A DNA stretch of 64,000 nucleotides from Massilia aurea (GCF_014200505.1 NZ_JACHBX010000006.1:279985-343984), one strand, 5' to 3'. Shown: positions 26,312 to 35,568, counted from the stretch's first letter. Made by a program: numbers and translations. Notes: generated from the letters alone by a model not told the origin.

Positions 26312-26863
26312 TCAAGGCTTGAAAAACTCATGTTCTAGCGCTTCTTGCGCATTGACATATTGTTTTTTGGTCTTCATCGCGCCGTCGTTGGCGAACATTG
26401 GTACTTCGTCATTTCCATTAAATACGAAAACTTTGAAATCGAACGCCGTTTTTGCCGATCCTGCCGTGTCGGCAACCGGACCGATTTTCGTTGCTTGGAC
26501 AGCATACAGTCGATTTCCGTTGCGATAGAAGGCAATAGCCTGGGTGTTTGCATCGGCGGTTTCGTAATTGCGAAGGTAATAGGCTTCGCCCTTAGCCGCT
26601 GGTAAAGTCACATGCAACCACGGCTCGTCATTCTTTTCTGGCTGTAGGTATACGGTGAAGGTGTCAAAATCGCTGGCACTCAGTGTTGCAACTTGGGCAC
26701 GAATTATCTGAAAGACAGAGGCTCCAACCTTCACCTCGTTCGGTCCGTAGGCAAGTTTCACTTCAGCTCGCTGCGGTGGCTGTTTGAAGGTAGTTGCACC
26801 AAGTGGCACACTGTAGCCCGCGCATGCCAAGATCACAATTAAAATAATACGACAAATCTGCAT
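26312..26863 (-). CDS. Secreted protein between vgrG and effector (immunity or accessory)
   Basis: 183 residues. The signal peptide MQICRIILIVILACAGYSVP ends near LGA. The mature part is beta-rich: FTVYLQPEKNDEPWLHVTLP, YETADANTQAIAFYRNGNRL, FDFKVFVFNGNDEVPMFAND and KKQYVNAQEALEHEFFKP. The closing pattern (F.V..FN...DVP..., KKxYxNxxEAL) recalls CarG-like proteins; this is tentative. Its start overlaps the vgrG stop by one base (TAATG), so translation is coupled, and the effector follows 10 bp later. It may be a second immunity protein, or protect the producing cell's own envelope. A divergent relative is at 18395-18982. Confidence 0.6.
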   Translation of the reverse strand: MQICRIILIVILACAGYSVPLGATTFKQPPQRAEVKLAYGPNEVKVGASVFQIIRAQVATLSASDFDTFTVYLQPEKNDEPWLHVTLPAAKGEAYYLRNYETADANTQAIAFYRNGNRLYAVQATKIGPVADTAGSAKTAFDFKVFVFNGNDEVPMFANDGAMKTKKQYVNAQEALEHEFFKP

Positions 26864-29800
26864 TAAACCTCTCCTTCCTTGATGGCTTGTAATATGTCTT
26901 TGTCAGTGAATACGAGCTGGTCGAGCAGGTATCTGGCGAACGATTCGTCGTTCGCTATCGGAGTCACGATGTCGCCGGGTGTTTCGTCAAATTCGTCGTA
27001 CTGCGCTGTATCATAGCTGGATTCCTGCTGCTCATGCACCTGTAACCGGTCCTCGATTTCATGATCATTTTTCTCGTCCTGCCCGTGCTCATCGGTATGG
27101 CCGCAGCCACAAACGCCATCGTCCGTATCGTCATGTTCTATCTTTTGCCATTCGCCTGTTTCACCGAGAAGCAATTTATAATCGGTTAAAGCGTTTGGAA
27201 AAATCCGCTCCGTGGCGCCATGTGAATCCAGTGTTCCTTGCGCGATAAGAGCCCCGGAGTTGTCCAGGAATTTGTAAGGTAACGACATGCCTCCCGCGCC
27301 CGCAATTGCATCTTGCAATTGGCGATCAATAATGACGCGCGCGCTGATTGGTTCTTTTGGCAACTCAGTGGGTAATGGCAGCGGCTGTAATGATAGGGGG
27401 CTATTGCTACCACCCTCAAAAATATGTTGTCCCCCTTTGACCGTGAAGTTGCCAGGACAAGCGAACGTAATGTTTCCACCTTCTAGCGTGACTGAGGATT
27501 GCCCAGCTTGTACGACGATTTTTTCGTGGGCTTCGATTTTGATAGCATCGTTAACGGACACAACCGTAATTGAATTGTCTGCCAAAATCTCGAGCTGGTC
27601 GTTATGCGCCTGCAGCGACACCGGCCCATTTGCCGCAACGGCTTGAATCCCGCCATCATGCGTAAACAACCCGGTCGCATTCGCCGACACTGACGCTACC
27701 GTGTACGCCGCCGCCATATGCAAATCCGCCTGCGTCGTCCACTGCAACTGCCCACCCGCAAACACCACGGTCGATGCCGGTGTCGCCCAATTGATGCTGC
27801 TTGGTGCCTCCATCAAAACAAGAGGCGCACCAAATTTTTCGACCGGCGCATCCGCATCTGCATCACGCGAACCAGCCGTCGCCTTCAGCGCATCCTGCCC
27901 ACCGACGCCGCTGCCGAACTTGCCTTTCTGCTTCGGATCGACCTGCTCGATCATCTCAACCTGCGCCTGCAGCGCTTCTTTGCTCGACAACGCCTTTTGC
28001 CCGGTCGCCGCATTGAGCAGGGTGGTTCCCAGTTCGCCTGCACTGCGCAGCAAGCCGATCGCTTCACTACTATCCAGCTGCGTCGACGTCACACTGCTGC
28101 CTTGCTGCGCGCGCGCTGTCGCCGACATCAGCACACCTTCGCCGCCACGAACAACCGCCCACGCATCAGTGCGCAATTCAAACCCGGTCCCGCGATACGC
28201 GCCGCGCTGCGCCGAGCCGGCCGCCTGCTGCACCAGATACCCGAGATTGAGCTGCGTCCCCGCGCTGCTGGTCGCCAACCGCGTGCGCAACTGCCCGCTC
28301 GTATCGTCGAGCACCCACTGGTTGAATCCGCCGCCGTCGAAGTTATTGCTGTGCATGCCGGAAATCACACCGGCATGATTGATCCCGGTGTCGACGCCAG
28401 CCGAGAAGGGCGGTGTATCCGATCCGGTATATAACTGCGCGACAACCAGGGGGCGGTCCATGTCGCCTTCAATGAAATCGACCAGTACTTCGGTACCGAT
28501 GCGCGGCGTGAACTGCGATCCCCAGTTCGGTCCGGCCAGCGCCTCGGCCACGCGCACCCAGGTACCGGATGCATCGTTGCCCGGCGCATTGCCTTTCTCG
28601 TCCGTGTCATGCGTCAACCCGCCTGAAATCGCGCCAACCCCGCGCTGCCAGGCAAACTGAATGCGCACCTGGTGCTCGCGCGTGGTCGTATTGATCGTTT
28701 CCGGCAACCCGACCACGATGGCCGTCTGCGGTCCGAGCGAGGCCCCGGCGAAGCGTGCAGCCGCCGCGCGCGGCACGATCGCAACCGCTTCGCGCACGCA
28801 GCCAAAGCGATTACGGTAGGTGCCGGGTTCGAGCGCCTCATCGGAAAACTGCAGTAGGGTTGCCGCGCCGGCTTCGGCCAGCCCGGTCAGGCGCGACAGG
28901 GCTTCACCCAGTGCCGGCTTCAGATTGTTGCGCGCCTCGTGCTTGACCCACAGTGTCTTGAAGCTGTTGTCGCCGTCCGCATAGCCGTCGTGCTGGGTCA
29001 ATGTAAAACCGTGTCCGGCCGCCATGCGGCGTACGGCGCCTGCGCCTTCGAATTGTTTGTTGTCCAGCTCCAGCGCCTGCAGCATGACGCGGCTGTGGGC
29101 GTCGGCGAAGGCCTTGTTGTCATGACGGCGCTCGGCGCTGCCGTCATAAATGGACAGCGACGGCATCTCGCCGATATCCAGGCTGGTCAGCTGCTCGGCC
29201 GCGGGTGCCATCAGCTGCGCCGGATCCCAGCTGCTGATCGAAACGGCGTTGGCCGCCACGCGTCGCTGCGCGGCGAAACGGTCGATCGCGTCGTCGGTAT
29301 CGCTGGCGCGCACGCCGTGAAAGCGCAACGTGTCGCCGCCCGGCGTAGCGGGCAGGGCGGCTTGGCTGTCGAAGAACACGATGCGGTGCCGCGCGTGCGC
29401 CGCGCCGCCCTCGGCCGGTTCGTCGCCTTCCTGATCATGCTCGAAACGCCAGCTGAGGCCCTCGGCCGCCAGTACGCGCTGCAGAAATCCCAGATCGCTT
29501 TCGCGGTACTGGGTCCAGATCGGCCGCACGGCCAGGGCCTGCGCCACATCGAACGAATGGCGCACCTGCGGATAGTCGGCCAGCAGTTCGCCGATCAGGT
29601 CGCGTGCATCCTTGTCCTGGAAGATATAGCTGTCGCGCCGCAGCCCGAGCAGGGCCAGCGCCGGTTGCAGATGCAGCCGATAGCGCGCCAGGCCGCCATC
29701 GGCGCCGAGCCAGGAGGCGTCGGTGCACAGGCCGTGCCAGGCGCGGCGGCTGCCATCCGGTTGCAGCAAGGTGATCGTCAGTTCTTCACCGATGAAGCTC

Positions 29801-30018
29801 GTCAGGTCGAGATCGGTCGACTTCGATAACGCATCGACATCAAAGCTGAACAGTTCATTGACCGCTTCGCGTCCCGTGAACCGCTCGGCCACCAGCGCCT
29901 GCGGCAACGCGGAATCCTGTGACGACGCGATCGTGATCAGGCGTGCATGCTGGCTCAGCTTGACGCCAAACAGCGCATCGATCAGCGATGCGCCTGCCAG
30001 GTCGGACGGGGAGTTCAC
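26863..30018 (-). CDS. tssI: VgrG spike protein with DUF2345 and acidic extension
   Basis: 1051 residues. The N-terminus (LITIASSQDSALPQALVAER) opens the gp27-like hub; the gp44-type middle includes WTQYRESDLGFLQRVLAAEG; the gp5-like OB-fold has GTEVLVDFIEGDMDRPLVVA. NHAGVISGMHSNNFDGGGFN starts the needle, and a DUF2345-type domain covers roughly 660-890 (AVAANGPVSLQAHNDQLEIL, VVQAGQSSVTLEGGNI). The last ~150 residues form an extension that is acidic and His/Cys-bearing (DGVCGCGHTDEHGQDEKNDH), perhaps a cargo-docking or metal-binding region. Its start overlaps the tssL stop by 4 bp. It is the intact parent-type copy of the fossils to its left. Confidence 0.95.
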   Translation of the reverse strand: MNSPSDLAGASLIDALFGVKLSQHARLITIASSQDSALPQALVAERFTGREAVNELFSFDVDALSKSTDLDLTSFIGEELTITLLQPDGSRRAWHGLCTDASWLGADGGLARYRLHLQPALALLGLRRDSYIFQDKDARDLIGELLADYPQVRHSFDVAQALAVRPIWTQYRESDLGFLQRVLAAEGLSWRFEHDQEGDEPAEGGAAHARHRIVFFDSQAALPATPGGDTLRFHGVRASDTDDAIDRFAAQRRVAANAVSISSWDPAQLMAPAAEQLTSLDIGEMPSLSIYDGSAERRHDNKAFADAHSRVMLQALELDNKQFEGAGAVRRMAAGHGFTLTQHDGYADGDNSFKTLWVKHEARNNLKPALGEALSRLTGLAEAGAATLLQFSDEALEPGTYRNRFGCVREAVAIVPRAAAARFAGASLGPQTAIVVGLPETINTTTREHQVRIQFAWQRGVGAISGGLTHDTDEKGNAPGNDASGTWVRVAEALAGPNWGSQFTPRIGTEVLVDFIEGDMDRPLVVAQLYTGSDTPPFSAGVDTGINHAGVISGMHSNNFDGGGFNQWVLDDTSGQLRTRLATSSAGTQLNLGYLVQQAAGSAQRGAYRGTGFELRTDAWAVVRGGEGVLMSATARAQQGSSVTSTQLDSSEAIGLLRSAGELGTTLLNAATGQKALSSKEALQAQVEMIEQVDPKQKGKFGSGVGGQDALKATAGSRDADADAPVEKFGAPLVLMEAPSSINWATPASTVVFAGGQLQWTTQADLHMAAAYTVASVSANATGLFTHDGGIQAVAANGPVSLQAHNDQLEILADNSITVVSVNDAIKIEAHEKIVVQAGQSSVTLEGGNITFACPGNFTVKGGQHIFEGGSNSPLSLQPLPLPTELPKEPISARVIIDRQLQDAIAGAGGMSLPYKFLDNSGALIAQGTLDSHGATERIFPNALTDYKLLLGETGEWQKIEHDDTDDGVCGCGHTDEHGQDEKNDHEIEDRLQVHEQQESSYDTAQYDEFDETPGDIVTPIANDESFARYLLDQLVFTDKDILQAIKEGEV

Positions 30019-30794
30019 GGCAGCGTGATGGTCAGGTTAGCCTGCTTGGGCGCCAGTTTGACAACGTCGTTGTAGGCGCTCAAGGTCGTTTCGGTCGTGC
30101 TGCCCAGCGTGCCGCGCAGGGCCATGTAGCCCAGCGCGCAGATCAGTGCGAACACCGAGCACAGCACCCACAGCGGCACGTCATTGCGCAGCTTGTGGAT
30201 GATCTGGTCGGGGCGCTCGGCACGCGGCGCGAAGCCTCCCGTGCGGCCTTTCATATGGGCGATCTCGTCGCCCAGGCGCGAGGTCAGGTAATTGAGCTTT
30301 TCTTCGCCCTCGATCATGTAGCGGCCCTGGAATCCCAGCAGCAGGCACATGTGAAATACCTCGAGCGCCTGCAGGTGCGCGCTGCCACGGGCGCGCAGAC
30401 CTTCCAGGCGGATGAAGAAATTCTCGCCGGCCAGTTGGTCACCGAACAGCACCAGTTGCAATGGGCGGCGGGCCCAGTCGTCCCGGATGGCAAATGGCGA
30501 GCGCAGGATGATTTCATCGACCGCGGCGCAGAAAGCGTACTTGGCGTTGTCGATGTCGTCCGGCGTCGCGTTTTGTTTCTTGGCACCGCGCGTGAAGTCG
30601 TCGAGGAACTGGGTGAGCTTGTTGCGGAAGTCGGCGTCCGACTGCGGGCCATGGCCATTCTTGAGCATGAACAACGCGTAGAACCCGTCGTACATCAGGT
30701 CCATCAGCGTGTGTTCGGTACCGGGGCCGGCGGCGACGTTGGGTGAGAACGATGGCTGGCCGCCGGGGATAAGGGATGGTGCGCTGGTTGTCAT
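30015..30794 (-). CDS. tssL: T6SS membrane-complex protein TssL (DotU/IcmH family), short form
   Basis: 259 residues. The cytoplasmic DotU domain has LMYDGFYALFMLKNGHGP, AKYAFCAAVDEIILRSPF, the DQLAGENFF segment and LEVFHMCLLLGFQGRYMIEG, all diagnostic. One C-terminal transmembrane helix (~217-238, VPLWVLCSVFALICALGYMA) is followed by a short periplasmic tail with no OmpA domain, so peptidoglycan anchoring must come from another protein, plausibly the BON-OmpA protein at 52603-53391. The ATG lies 10 bp after the tssK stop; its own stop overlaps the vgrG start (ATGA). Works with TssM as the membrane channel and docks the baseplate through TssK. Confidence 0.95.
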   Translation of the reverse strand: MTTSAPSLIPGGQPSFSPNVAAGPGTEHTLMDLMYDGFYALFMLKNGHGPQSDADFRNKLTQFLDDFTRGAKKQNATPDDIDNAKYAFCAAVDEIILRSPFAIRDDWARRPLQLVLFGDQLAGENFFIRLEGLRARGSAHLQALEVFHMCLLLGFQGRYMIEGEEKLNYLTSRLGDEIAHMKGRTGGFAPRAERPDQIIHKLRNDVPLWVLCSVFALICALGYMALRGTLGSTTETTLSAYNDVVKLAPKQANLTITLP

Positions 30795-30804
30795 AACAAG
30801 GTCT

Positions 30805-32151
30805 TCATGAGGTAACGGCGACGAGGTCGAGCTTCAGGTCGCGCAGGCCGGATGGGACATAGATCGAAATCGATTGCGCCTGCAGCATGCGGTCATACAT
30901 CTGACCTTTGGCATCCAGGGCAAAGTAATAGGTGTCCGGGCGCACCGGTACGGCCGCCGGTACTTGCGGCGCATGCGCCAGGCGCACGCCAGGCATGGCC
31001 GAGAGGACGAATTTTTCCACGTCGTCGGGCGCGCCGACCTTGAAGCGCAGCGGCACGATGTCCACCAGTTCCAGGCCGGGCAGGTCGGCCGAGACGCCCA
31101 GGTAGAAGCTGGTCTGGGCATCGATCTTGCCCGAGTCGAGCATCCCGTGGTGGTACGACGGCTTGACCTCGTTCAGGGCGATCGCGAAGTACTTCGACGA
31201 GATCACGGTATCGAGCAGCTCTCGGATGATCGCGTGCAGGCGCGCAAAGCCCGGGCCCGGGTTGACGTGCTCGTACGGCGGCAGGTCGCTCAGCGACAGG
31301 CCTTTCGAGAACGTCATCAGGGCGCCGGCAAGGCTCAGCAGCGCCTCGTACAGGCGCTCGGGATGCAGCGTCGGATGATGGAAATAATGGCTCAGTGACG
31401 CGTGCGCCGAGCTGGCCGTGTGCAGCAGCCAGAACGACGACATGTCGCCGGAGCGGAATTCAATGACGTTCTTGCTAGGCTCGCGGTGGTGCCCATACAG
31501 CGCGTCGACCTTCGCCTGCAGCGCATCGAGCAGGCGGCGCAGCTGCAGGAACATCAGCGGCGCGCTGCGAATCGACAGGCTCGGCGGGATGAAAGTCGGG
31601 TCCTGCTCGAAGCCGCCCGTGGACAGGCGGCGCAGGCGCAGGAGCGGAATGCTCACGTATGAATCGCGCGGCTCGGCTTCCGAGATCAGGCGCAGCGATT
31701 TTTTCAGGTACGCCAGTTGCGCGCTCGCGGCCTGCGTGTACAGATCGGGCGTGTCGGCGTTGTGCTGCGCGAAGCGCGCTGCGTTGCTGGGCTGGCCGTC
31801 GGGCGCAAAATTGGCGCCAAAATGTTTGAAGGCGGGCAGGGCGGCGTAGAACGTCAGCTCCTGCTGGTTGCGCGGAATGGCCGCCAGATCGATCTCGGGC
31901 GGCAGGTCGTCGCTACCCGGCGCGGCGTAGATTTCGCCGTCCGGAAAGAACACCGTCAGTTCCAGCAAGCGCAGCGTGTCGTTCTGCAGCGCGTCGCGAT
32001 CGACCTGCAAGCCGTTCACACCCCAGCAGTACGGATGCAGCGCCCGGACGCTGTCATGCAGGCGCGCTTCGTGGTAGCGATCCTGCTGCTGAAAGTGCTG
32101 GGGACGCAGAAAAAGCCCTTCGCCCCAAAGAAGTTTTCCAGAATTACTCAT
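30805..32151 (-). CDS. tssK: T6SS baseplate protein TssK
   Basis: 448 residues from the ATG at 32151 (MSNSGKLLWGEGLFLRPQHF), chosen over a GTG six codons upstream because AGGATGTGCG provides a ribosome binding site and TssK proteins begin this way. The signature WGEGLFLRPQHFQQQD is at residues 9-24; SYHHGMLDSGKIDAQTSFYL and KVGAPDDVEKFV are in the neck/head part. TssK connects the TssFG wedges of the baseplate to TssL/TssM. First gene of the minus-strand operon tssK-tssL-vgrG-effector, divergent from the tssBC operon. Confidence 0.95.
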   Translation of the reverse strand: MSNSGKLLWGEGLFLRPQHFQQQDRYHEARLHDSVRALHPYCWGVNGLQVDRDALQNDTLRLLELTVFFPDGEIYAAPGSDDLPPEIDLAAIPRNQQELTFYAALPAFKHFGANFAPDGQPSNAARFAQHNADTPDLYTQAASAQLAYLKKSLRLISEAEPRDSYVSIPLLRLRRLSTGGFEQDPTFIPPSLSIRSAPLMFLQLRRLLDALQAKVDALYGHHREPSKNVIEFRSGDMSSFWLLHTASSAHASLSHYFHHPTLHPERLYEALLSLAGALMTFSKGLSLSDLPPYEHVNPGPGFARLHAIIRELLDTVISSKYFAIALNEVKPSYHHGMLDSGKIDAQTSFYLGVSADLPGLELVDIVPLRFKVGAPDDVEKFVLSAMPGVRLAHAPQVPAAVPVRPDTYYFALDAKGQMYDRMLQAQSISIYVPSGLRDLKLDLVAVTS

Positions 32152-32390
32152 CGCACATCCTATAGACACAAAACCAATGCTCGGTTACAACTGACAAGAC
32201 AATAACATTGAATATCAGGAATTTGCTATTCCGCTTCGTACCGTGCTGCACCTCCTTTACCTACGGTGCATAAGTGCTGTTCCATTTCCTGTTGTGAGCG
32301 CCATTTCCATAATTTATGGTATTTTTTTGGAAATGACAGTAGAGCAATTGTTCGATACAACTTGCATTAACCCTTTTTTTTGAGGACCGC
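32152..32390. promoter_or_regulatory. Divergent promoter region between tssK and the tssBC operon
   Basis: About 240 AT-rich bases separate two GC-rich divergent operons, so promoters for both must lie here. A perfect palindrome CCATAA-T-TTATGG at 32308-32320 could be an operator. I could not place -35/-10 boxes with confidence. The ribosome binding site for the plus-strand gene is the GAGGACC just before the ATG at 32391. Confidence 0.45.
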
Positions 32391-32966
32391 ATGACATCAT
32401 CCGTACGCCTTCGCCGCCTGTTGGGCAGCGCCCTTTGTGTCATGGCACTGGGTGCCTGCAGCACCGCGCCAGTCAAGCCAGTCAAGCCATCACTGGCCGA
32501 CGTGATGGGCAAGGCCGCCGCCGCTGATTCGGCCGGCCAGAAGGAAGCCGCCATCGCCTTGTGGCGCGAAGCCGCCACTGCTTACCCCACTGACAAGACG
32601 CCATGGACCCGCATGGCGCAAACGCGTTATGAAGCCGGCCGTTATGGCGAAGCCATCGTCAACGCCGAGGAAGTCCTGGTGCGCGATCCCAACGACCAGG
32701 TTGCCAACAGCATCATCGCGGTCAGCGGACTGCGCCTCTCGACGCGCGCGCTGGCTGACCTGAGCCGTCAGAACAATCTGTCCGGTTCGCTGCGCACCGA
32801 GTCGCAGGATCTGGCCAAGCTGCTGCGCGAAAGCCTGGGCGAGCAAATCATCGTTCCGCCAGTCCAGCGTGCCCGCGCTGCCGCGCCTGCCACCCGCACG
32901 CCGACGCGCAAAGGCGCCAAGCCTGCCTCGGATGCGAGTGCCAATCCCTTCGATGGATTGAAATAA
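32391..32966 (+). CDS. T6SS-associated TPR lipoprotein
   Basis: 191 residues. Lipoprotein signal LLGSALCVMALGACSTAP with lipobox LGAC, lipidated at Cys23. The mature part has two tetratricopeptide-like units (AIALWREAATAYPTDKTPW and RYEAGRYGEAIVNAEEVLVR), then an Ala/Pro-rich basic tail. Genes of this kind commonly precede tssB in Burkholderiales T6SS clusters. It is not a typical TssJ, which is a beta-sandwich, and no TssJ was found elsewhere here, so it might partly replace or accompany it; that is speculation. First gene of the plus-strand tss operon, 66 bp before tssB. Confidence 0.75.
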   Translation: MTSSVRLRRLLGSALCVMALGACSTAPVKPVKPSLADVMGKAAAADSAGQKEAAIALWREAATAYPTDKTPWTRMAQTRYEAGRYGEAIVNAEEVLVRDPNDQVANSIIAVSGLRLSTRALADLSRQNNLSGSLRTESQDLAKLLRESLGEQIIVPPVQRARAAAPATRTPTRKGAKPASDASANPFDGLK

Positions 32967-33032
32967 TTCAGCTCTGGTCTGAATCCATCGGCGCCGCCAA
33001 CGCGCCGCCGTTTATGTGAAATGGGGAACGTC

Positions 33033-33542
33033 ATGTCAAAAAAAGAAAGTGTTCAGAAGCGCCTGCAAAAAGTGCGTCCACCGCGGGTCCAGATGACGTA
33101 CGAAGTCGACATCGGTGATGCGACCGAGAACAAGGAACTGCCGTTCGTGATGGGTGTCGTGGGTGACTTCGGCGGCCAGTCCGAGATCGAGCAGAAGCGC
33201 CTCAAGGAACGCAAGTTCGTCAATATCGACCGCGACAATTTCGATGAAGTCATGAAGGGTGTCGAGCCGCGCGCGGCGTACCGCGTGTCCGATGAACTGG
33301 GTGACGGCACGGGCCAGTTCTCGGTCGACCTCAAGTTCAAGTCGATGGCCGACTTCCGCCCGGAAGCCGTGGTCGAGCAGGTCGAGCCGCTGCGTAAACT
33401 GCTCGAGGCGCGCACCAAGCTGGCCGACCTCCGCAACAAGATGGCCGGCAACGACAAGCTGGAAGACATCCTCAGCGACGTGCTGAGCAGTACCGAAAAG
33501 CTGGCCGAACTGGGCCAGCAAACCCCTGCCAAGAAAGACTGA
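33033..33542 (+). CDS. tssB: T6SS contractile sheath small subunit TssB (VipA)
   Basis: 169 residues from the second of two close ATGs (MSKKESVQKRLQKVRPPRVQ); an in-frame ATG 12 bp upstream is less likely to be the start. Family signatures: YEVDIGDATENKELPFVMG, VGDFGGQ, RKFVNIDRDNFDEVMKG and LRNKMAGNDKLEDILSD at the C-terminus. TssB pairs with TssC to build the sheath whose contraction drives the Hcp tube. Length is normal. It ends 3 bp before tssC, so the two are translationally linked. Confidence 0.97.
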   Translation: MSKKESVQKRLQKVRPPRVQMTYEVDIGDATENKELPFVMGVVGDFGGQSEIEQKRLKERKFVNIDRDNFDEVMKGVEPRAAYRVSDELGDGTGQFSVDLKFKSMADFRPEAVVEQVEPLRKLLEARTKLADLRNKMAGNDKLEDILSDVLSSTEKLAELGQQTPAKKD

Positions 33543-33545
33543 ACC

Positions 33546-35030
33546 ATGTCTCTCCAAACCTCGTCCCAGGCCGCCGGCGCGGCCACCACCGAACTCGCGC
33601 TGCTCGACCAGATCGTCGAGCAGAGCAAGGTGGCCAAGTCCAGCACCGAGCATGCGCGCGCCAAGGACATCATTTCCGAGCTGGTGTCCCAGGTCATGGA
33701 AGGCACCGTCGTGGTGTCGAACAACCTGGCGGCCACGATTGATGCCCGTGTGGCCGAACTCGACGCGATGATTTCGCGCCAACTGAGCGCCATCATGCAC
33801 GCGCCCGAATTCCAGAAGCTGGAGGGCAGCTGGACCGGCCTGAACTACCTGGTCAAGAACACGTCCACGGGCCAGAACCTCAAGATCAAGATGCTCAACG
33901 CGACCAAGAAAGAACTGGTCAAGGATTTCCAGAGCGCGCTCGAATTCGATCAGTCGACGATGTTCAAGAAGGTCTACGAAGAAGAATTCGGCACCTTCGG
34001 TGGCGCGCCGTTCGGTGCACTGCTGGGCGATTATGAAATTACCCGCCAGCCCGAAGACATGTACTTCATCGAGCAGATGTCGCACGTGGCTGCCGCCTCG
34101 CATGCGCCGTTCATCTCGTCCGCCTCGCCCGAGCTGTTTGGCCTGGAAACCTACAACGACCTGGGCAAGCCGCGCGACCTGTCGAAGGTATTCGACACCG
34201 TCGAATATGCCAAATGGAAGTCGTTCCGCGAGTCGGAAGACGCCCGCTACGTCGGCCTGACGCTGCCGCGCTTCCTGGGCCGCCTGCCGTTTCATCCGGC
34301 CGATGGCGCCACCGTGGAAGGCTTCAATTTTGTCGAAGATGTCGACGGCACCGACCACGAAAAATACCTGTGGTGCAATGCCTCGTACGCATTCGGCGCG
34401 CGCCTGACGACGGCCTTTGACGACTTCGGCTGGTGCGCGGCGATCCGCGGCGTCGAAGGCGGCGGCCTGGTCGAACACCTGCCGACCCACACCTTCAAGA
34501 CCGATGAAGGCGAAGTCGCCCTGAAGTGCCCGACCGAAATCGCCATCACCGACCGCCGCGAAAAAGAGCTCAGCGACCTGGGCTTCATCTCGCTCGTGCA
34601 CTGCAAGAACACTGATTATGCGGCGTTCTTCGGTGCCCAGTCGGCGCAGAAGGCCAAGAAGTACAACAGCGACGCGGCCAATGCCAATGCCGTGCTGTCG
34701 GCCCAGCTGCAATACATTTTCGCCGTCTCGCGCATTGCCCACTATATGAAGGCGATGATGCGCGACAAAATCGGCAGCTTTGCATCGGCTGCCAATGTTG
34801 AAGATTTTCTGAATCGCTGGCTGACCCAGTACGTCCTCCTGGACGACAACGCCAGCCAGGAACAGAAAGCGCAGTTTCCACTGCGTGAAGCATCGGTGCA
34901 GGTATCCGAGGTACCCGGCCGTCCCGGCGTGTACCGCGCGGTGTCGTTCCTGCGCCCGCATTTCCAGCTCGATGAGCTGTCCGTGTCACTCCGCCTGGTT
35001 GCGGAGCTGCCGCAATCGACCAAATCTTAA
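33546..35030 (+). CDS. tssC: T6SS contractile sheath large subunit TssC (VipB)
   Basis: 494 residues, usual length. Signatures: ARVAELDAMISRQLSAIMHA, SWTGLNYLVKNT, EEEFGTFGGAPFGALLGDYE and FLGRLPF. The C-terminal part contains QYIFAVSRIAHYMKAMMRDK, FLNRWLTQYV and the closing VSLRLVAELP. It forms the outer sheath with TssB; its N-terminal region is where ClpV access is controlled. Starts 3 bp after tssB. Very high GC and no rare stretches, unlike the accessory islands. Confidence 0.97.
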   Translation: MSLQTSSQAAGAATTELALLDQIVEQSKVAKSSTEHARAKDIISELVSQVMEGTVVVSNNLAATIDARVAELDAMISRQLSAIMHAPEFQKLEGSWTGLNYLVKNTSTGQNLKIKMLNATKKELVKDFQSALEFDQSTMFKKVYEEEFGTFGGAPFGALLGDYEITRQPEDMYFIEQMSHVAAASHAPFISSASPELFGLETYNDLGKPRDLSKVFDTVEYAKWKSFRESEDARYVGLTLPRFLGRLPFHPADGATVEGFNFVEDVDGTDHEKYLWCNASYAFGARLTTAFDDFGWCAAIRGVEGGGLVEHLPTHTFKTDEGEVALKCPTEIAITDRREKELSDLGFISLVHCKNTDYAAFFGAQSAQKAKKYNSDAANANAVLSAQLQYIFAVSRIAHYMKAMMRDKIGSFASAANVEDFLNRWLTQYVLLDDNASQEQKAQFPLREASVQVSEVPGRPGVYRAVSFLRPHFQLDELSVSLRLVAELPQSTKS

Positions 35031-35057
35031 TCACGAACATTCTGCGAAGGAACTAGC

Positions 35058-35549
35058 ATGGCTATTGACGTATACCTGCAAATTGACGGCATCAAAGGCG
35101 AATCCACCGACACCTCCCACAAGGACTGGATCGAATGCCGCTCCGTCCAGTGGGAAGTGCTGCAGCCGAAATCGGCGACGGCATCGACCGGCGGCGGCCA
35201 CACGGCCGAGCGTACCGAGCACAAGGACATCGTGATCGCCAAACTGGCCGATCTGGCGACCCCGCTGCTGCTGCAAAATTGCTCGTCGGGTAAAACGATC
35301 CCGAAAGCCAAGATCGAATTCCTGCGCGCTGACGGCCAGGGCGAGCGCATCAAGTATTTCGAGATCGAACTCGAAAACGTCTTGATCAGCAATGTGTCGC
35401 CACGCGTCGAAGCCGGCGACATCCTGTCGGAAAACCTGTCGCTGAAATACTCGAAGGTGAAGTGGAAGTACACCCAGCAAAAAGTGGGCGGCGGTTCGGG
35501 CGGCAATACCTCGGGCGGTTGGGATCTGTCGGCCAACAAAACGGCTTGA
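35058..35549 (+). CDS. hcp: Hcp tube protein (TssD)
   Basis: 163 residues. Signatures: MAIDVYLQIDGIKGESTD, HKDWIECRSVQWEVLQP, HKDIVIAKLADLATPLLL and FEIELENVLISNVSPRVEAG, followed by LKYSKVKWKY. A Gly-rich C-terminal tail (GGGSGGNTSGGW) is present. Hcp hexamers stack into the inner tube and chaperone small effectors. A ribosome binding site GAAGGA is 9 bp before the ATG. A strong nested hairpin follows the gene, which may raise hcp mRNA level relative to tssE. Confidence 0.97.
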   Translation: MAIDVYLQIDGIKGESTDTSHKDWIECRSVQWEVLQPKSATASTGGGHTAERTEHKDIVIAKLADLATPLLLQNCSSGKTIPKAKIEFLRADGQGERIKYFEIELENVLISNVSPRVEAGDILSENLSLKYSKVKWKYTQQKVGGGSGGNTSGGWDLSANKTA

Positions 35550-35568
35550 TGATCCGGTAGTGCACTTT

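Noticed and set aside
33036..34961. Long open frame of 641 codons on the minus strand opposite tssB/tssC
   Set aside because: It is the reverse of GC-rich coding genes with strong family matches. Its translation has the His/Arg/Val-rich look of an antisense shadow and no domain.
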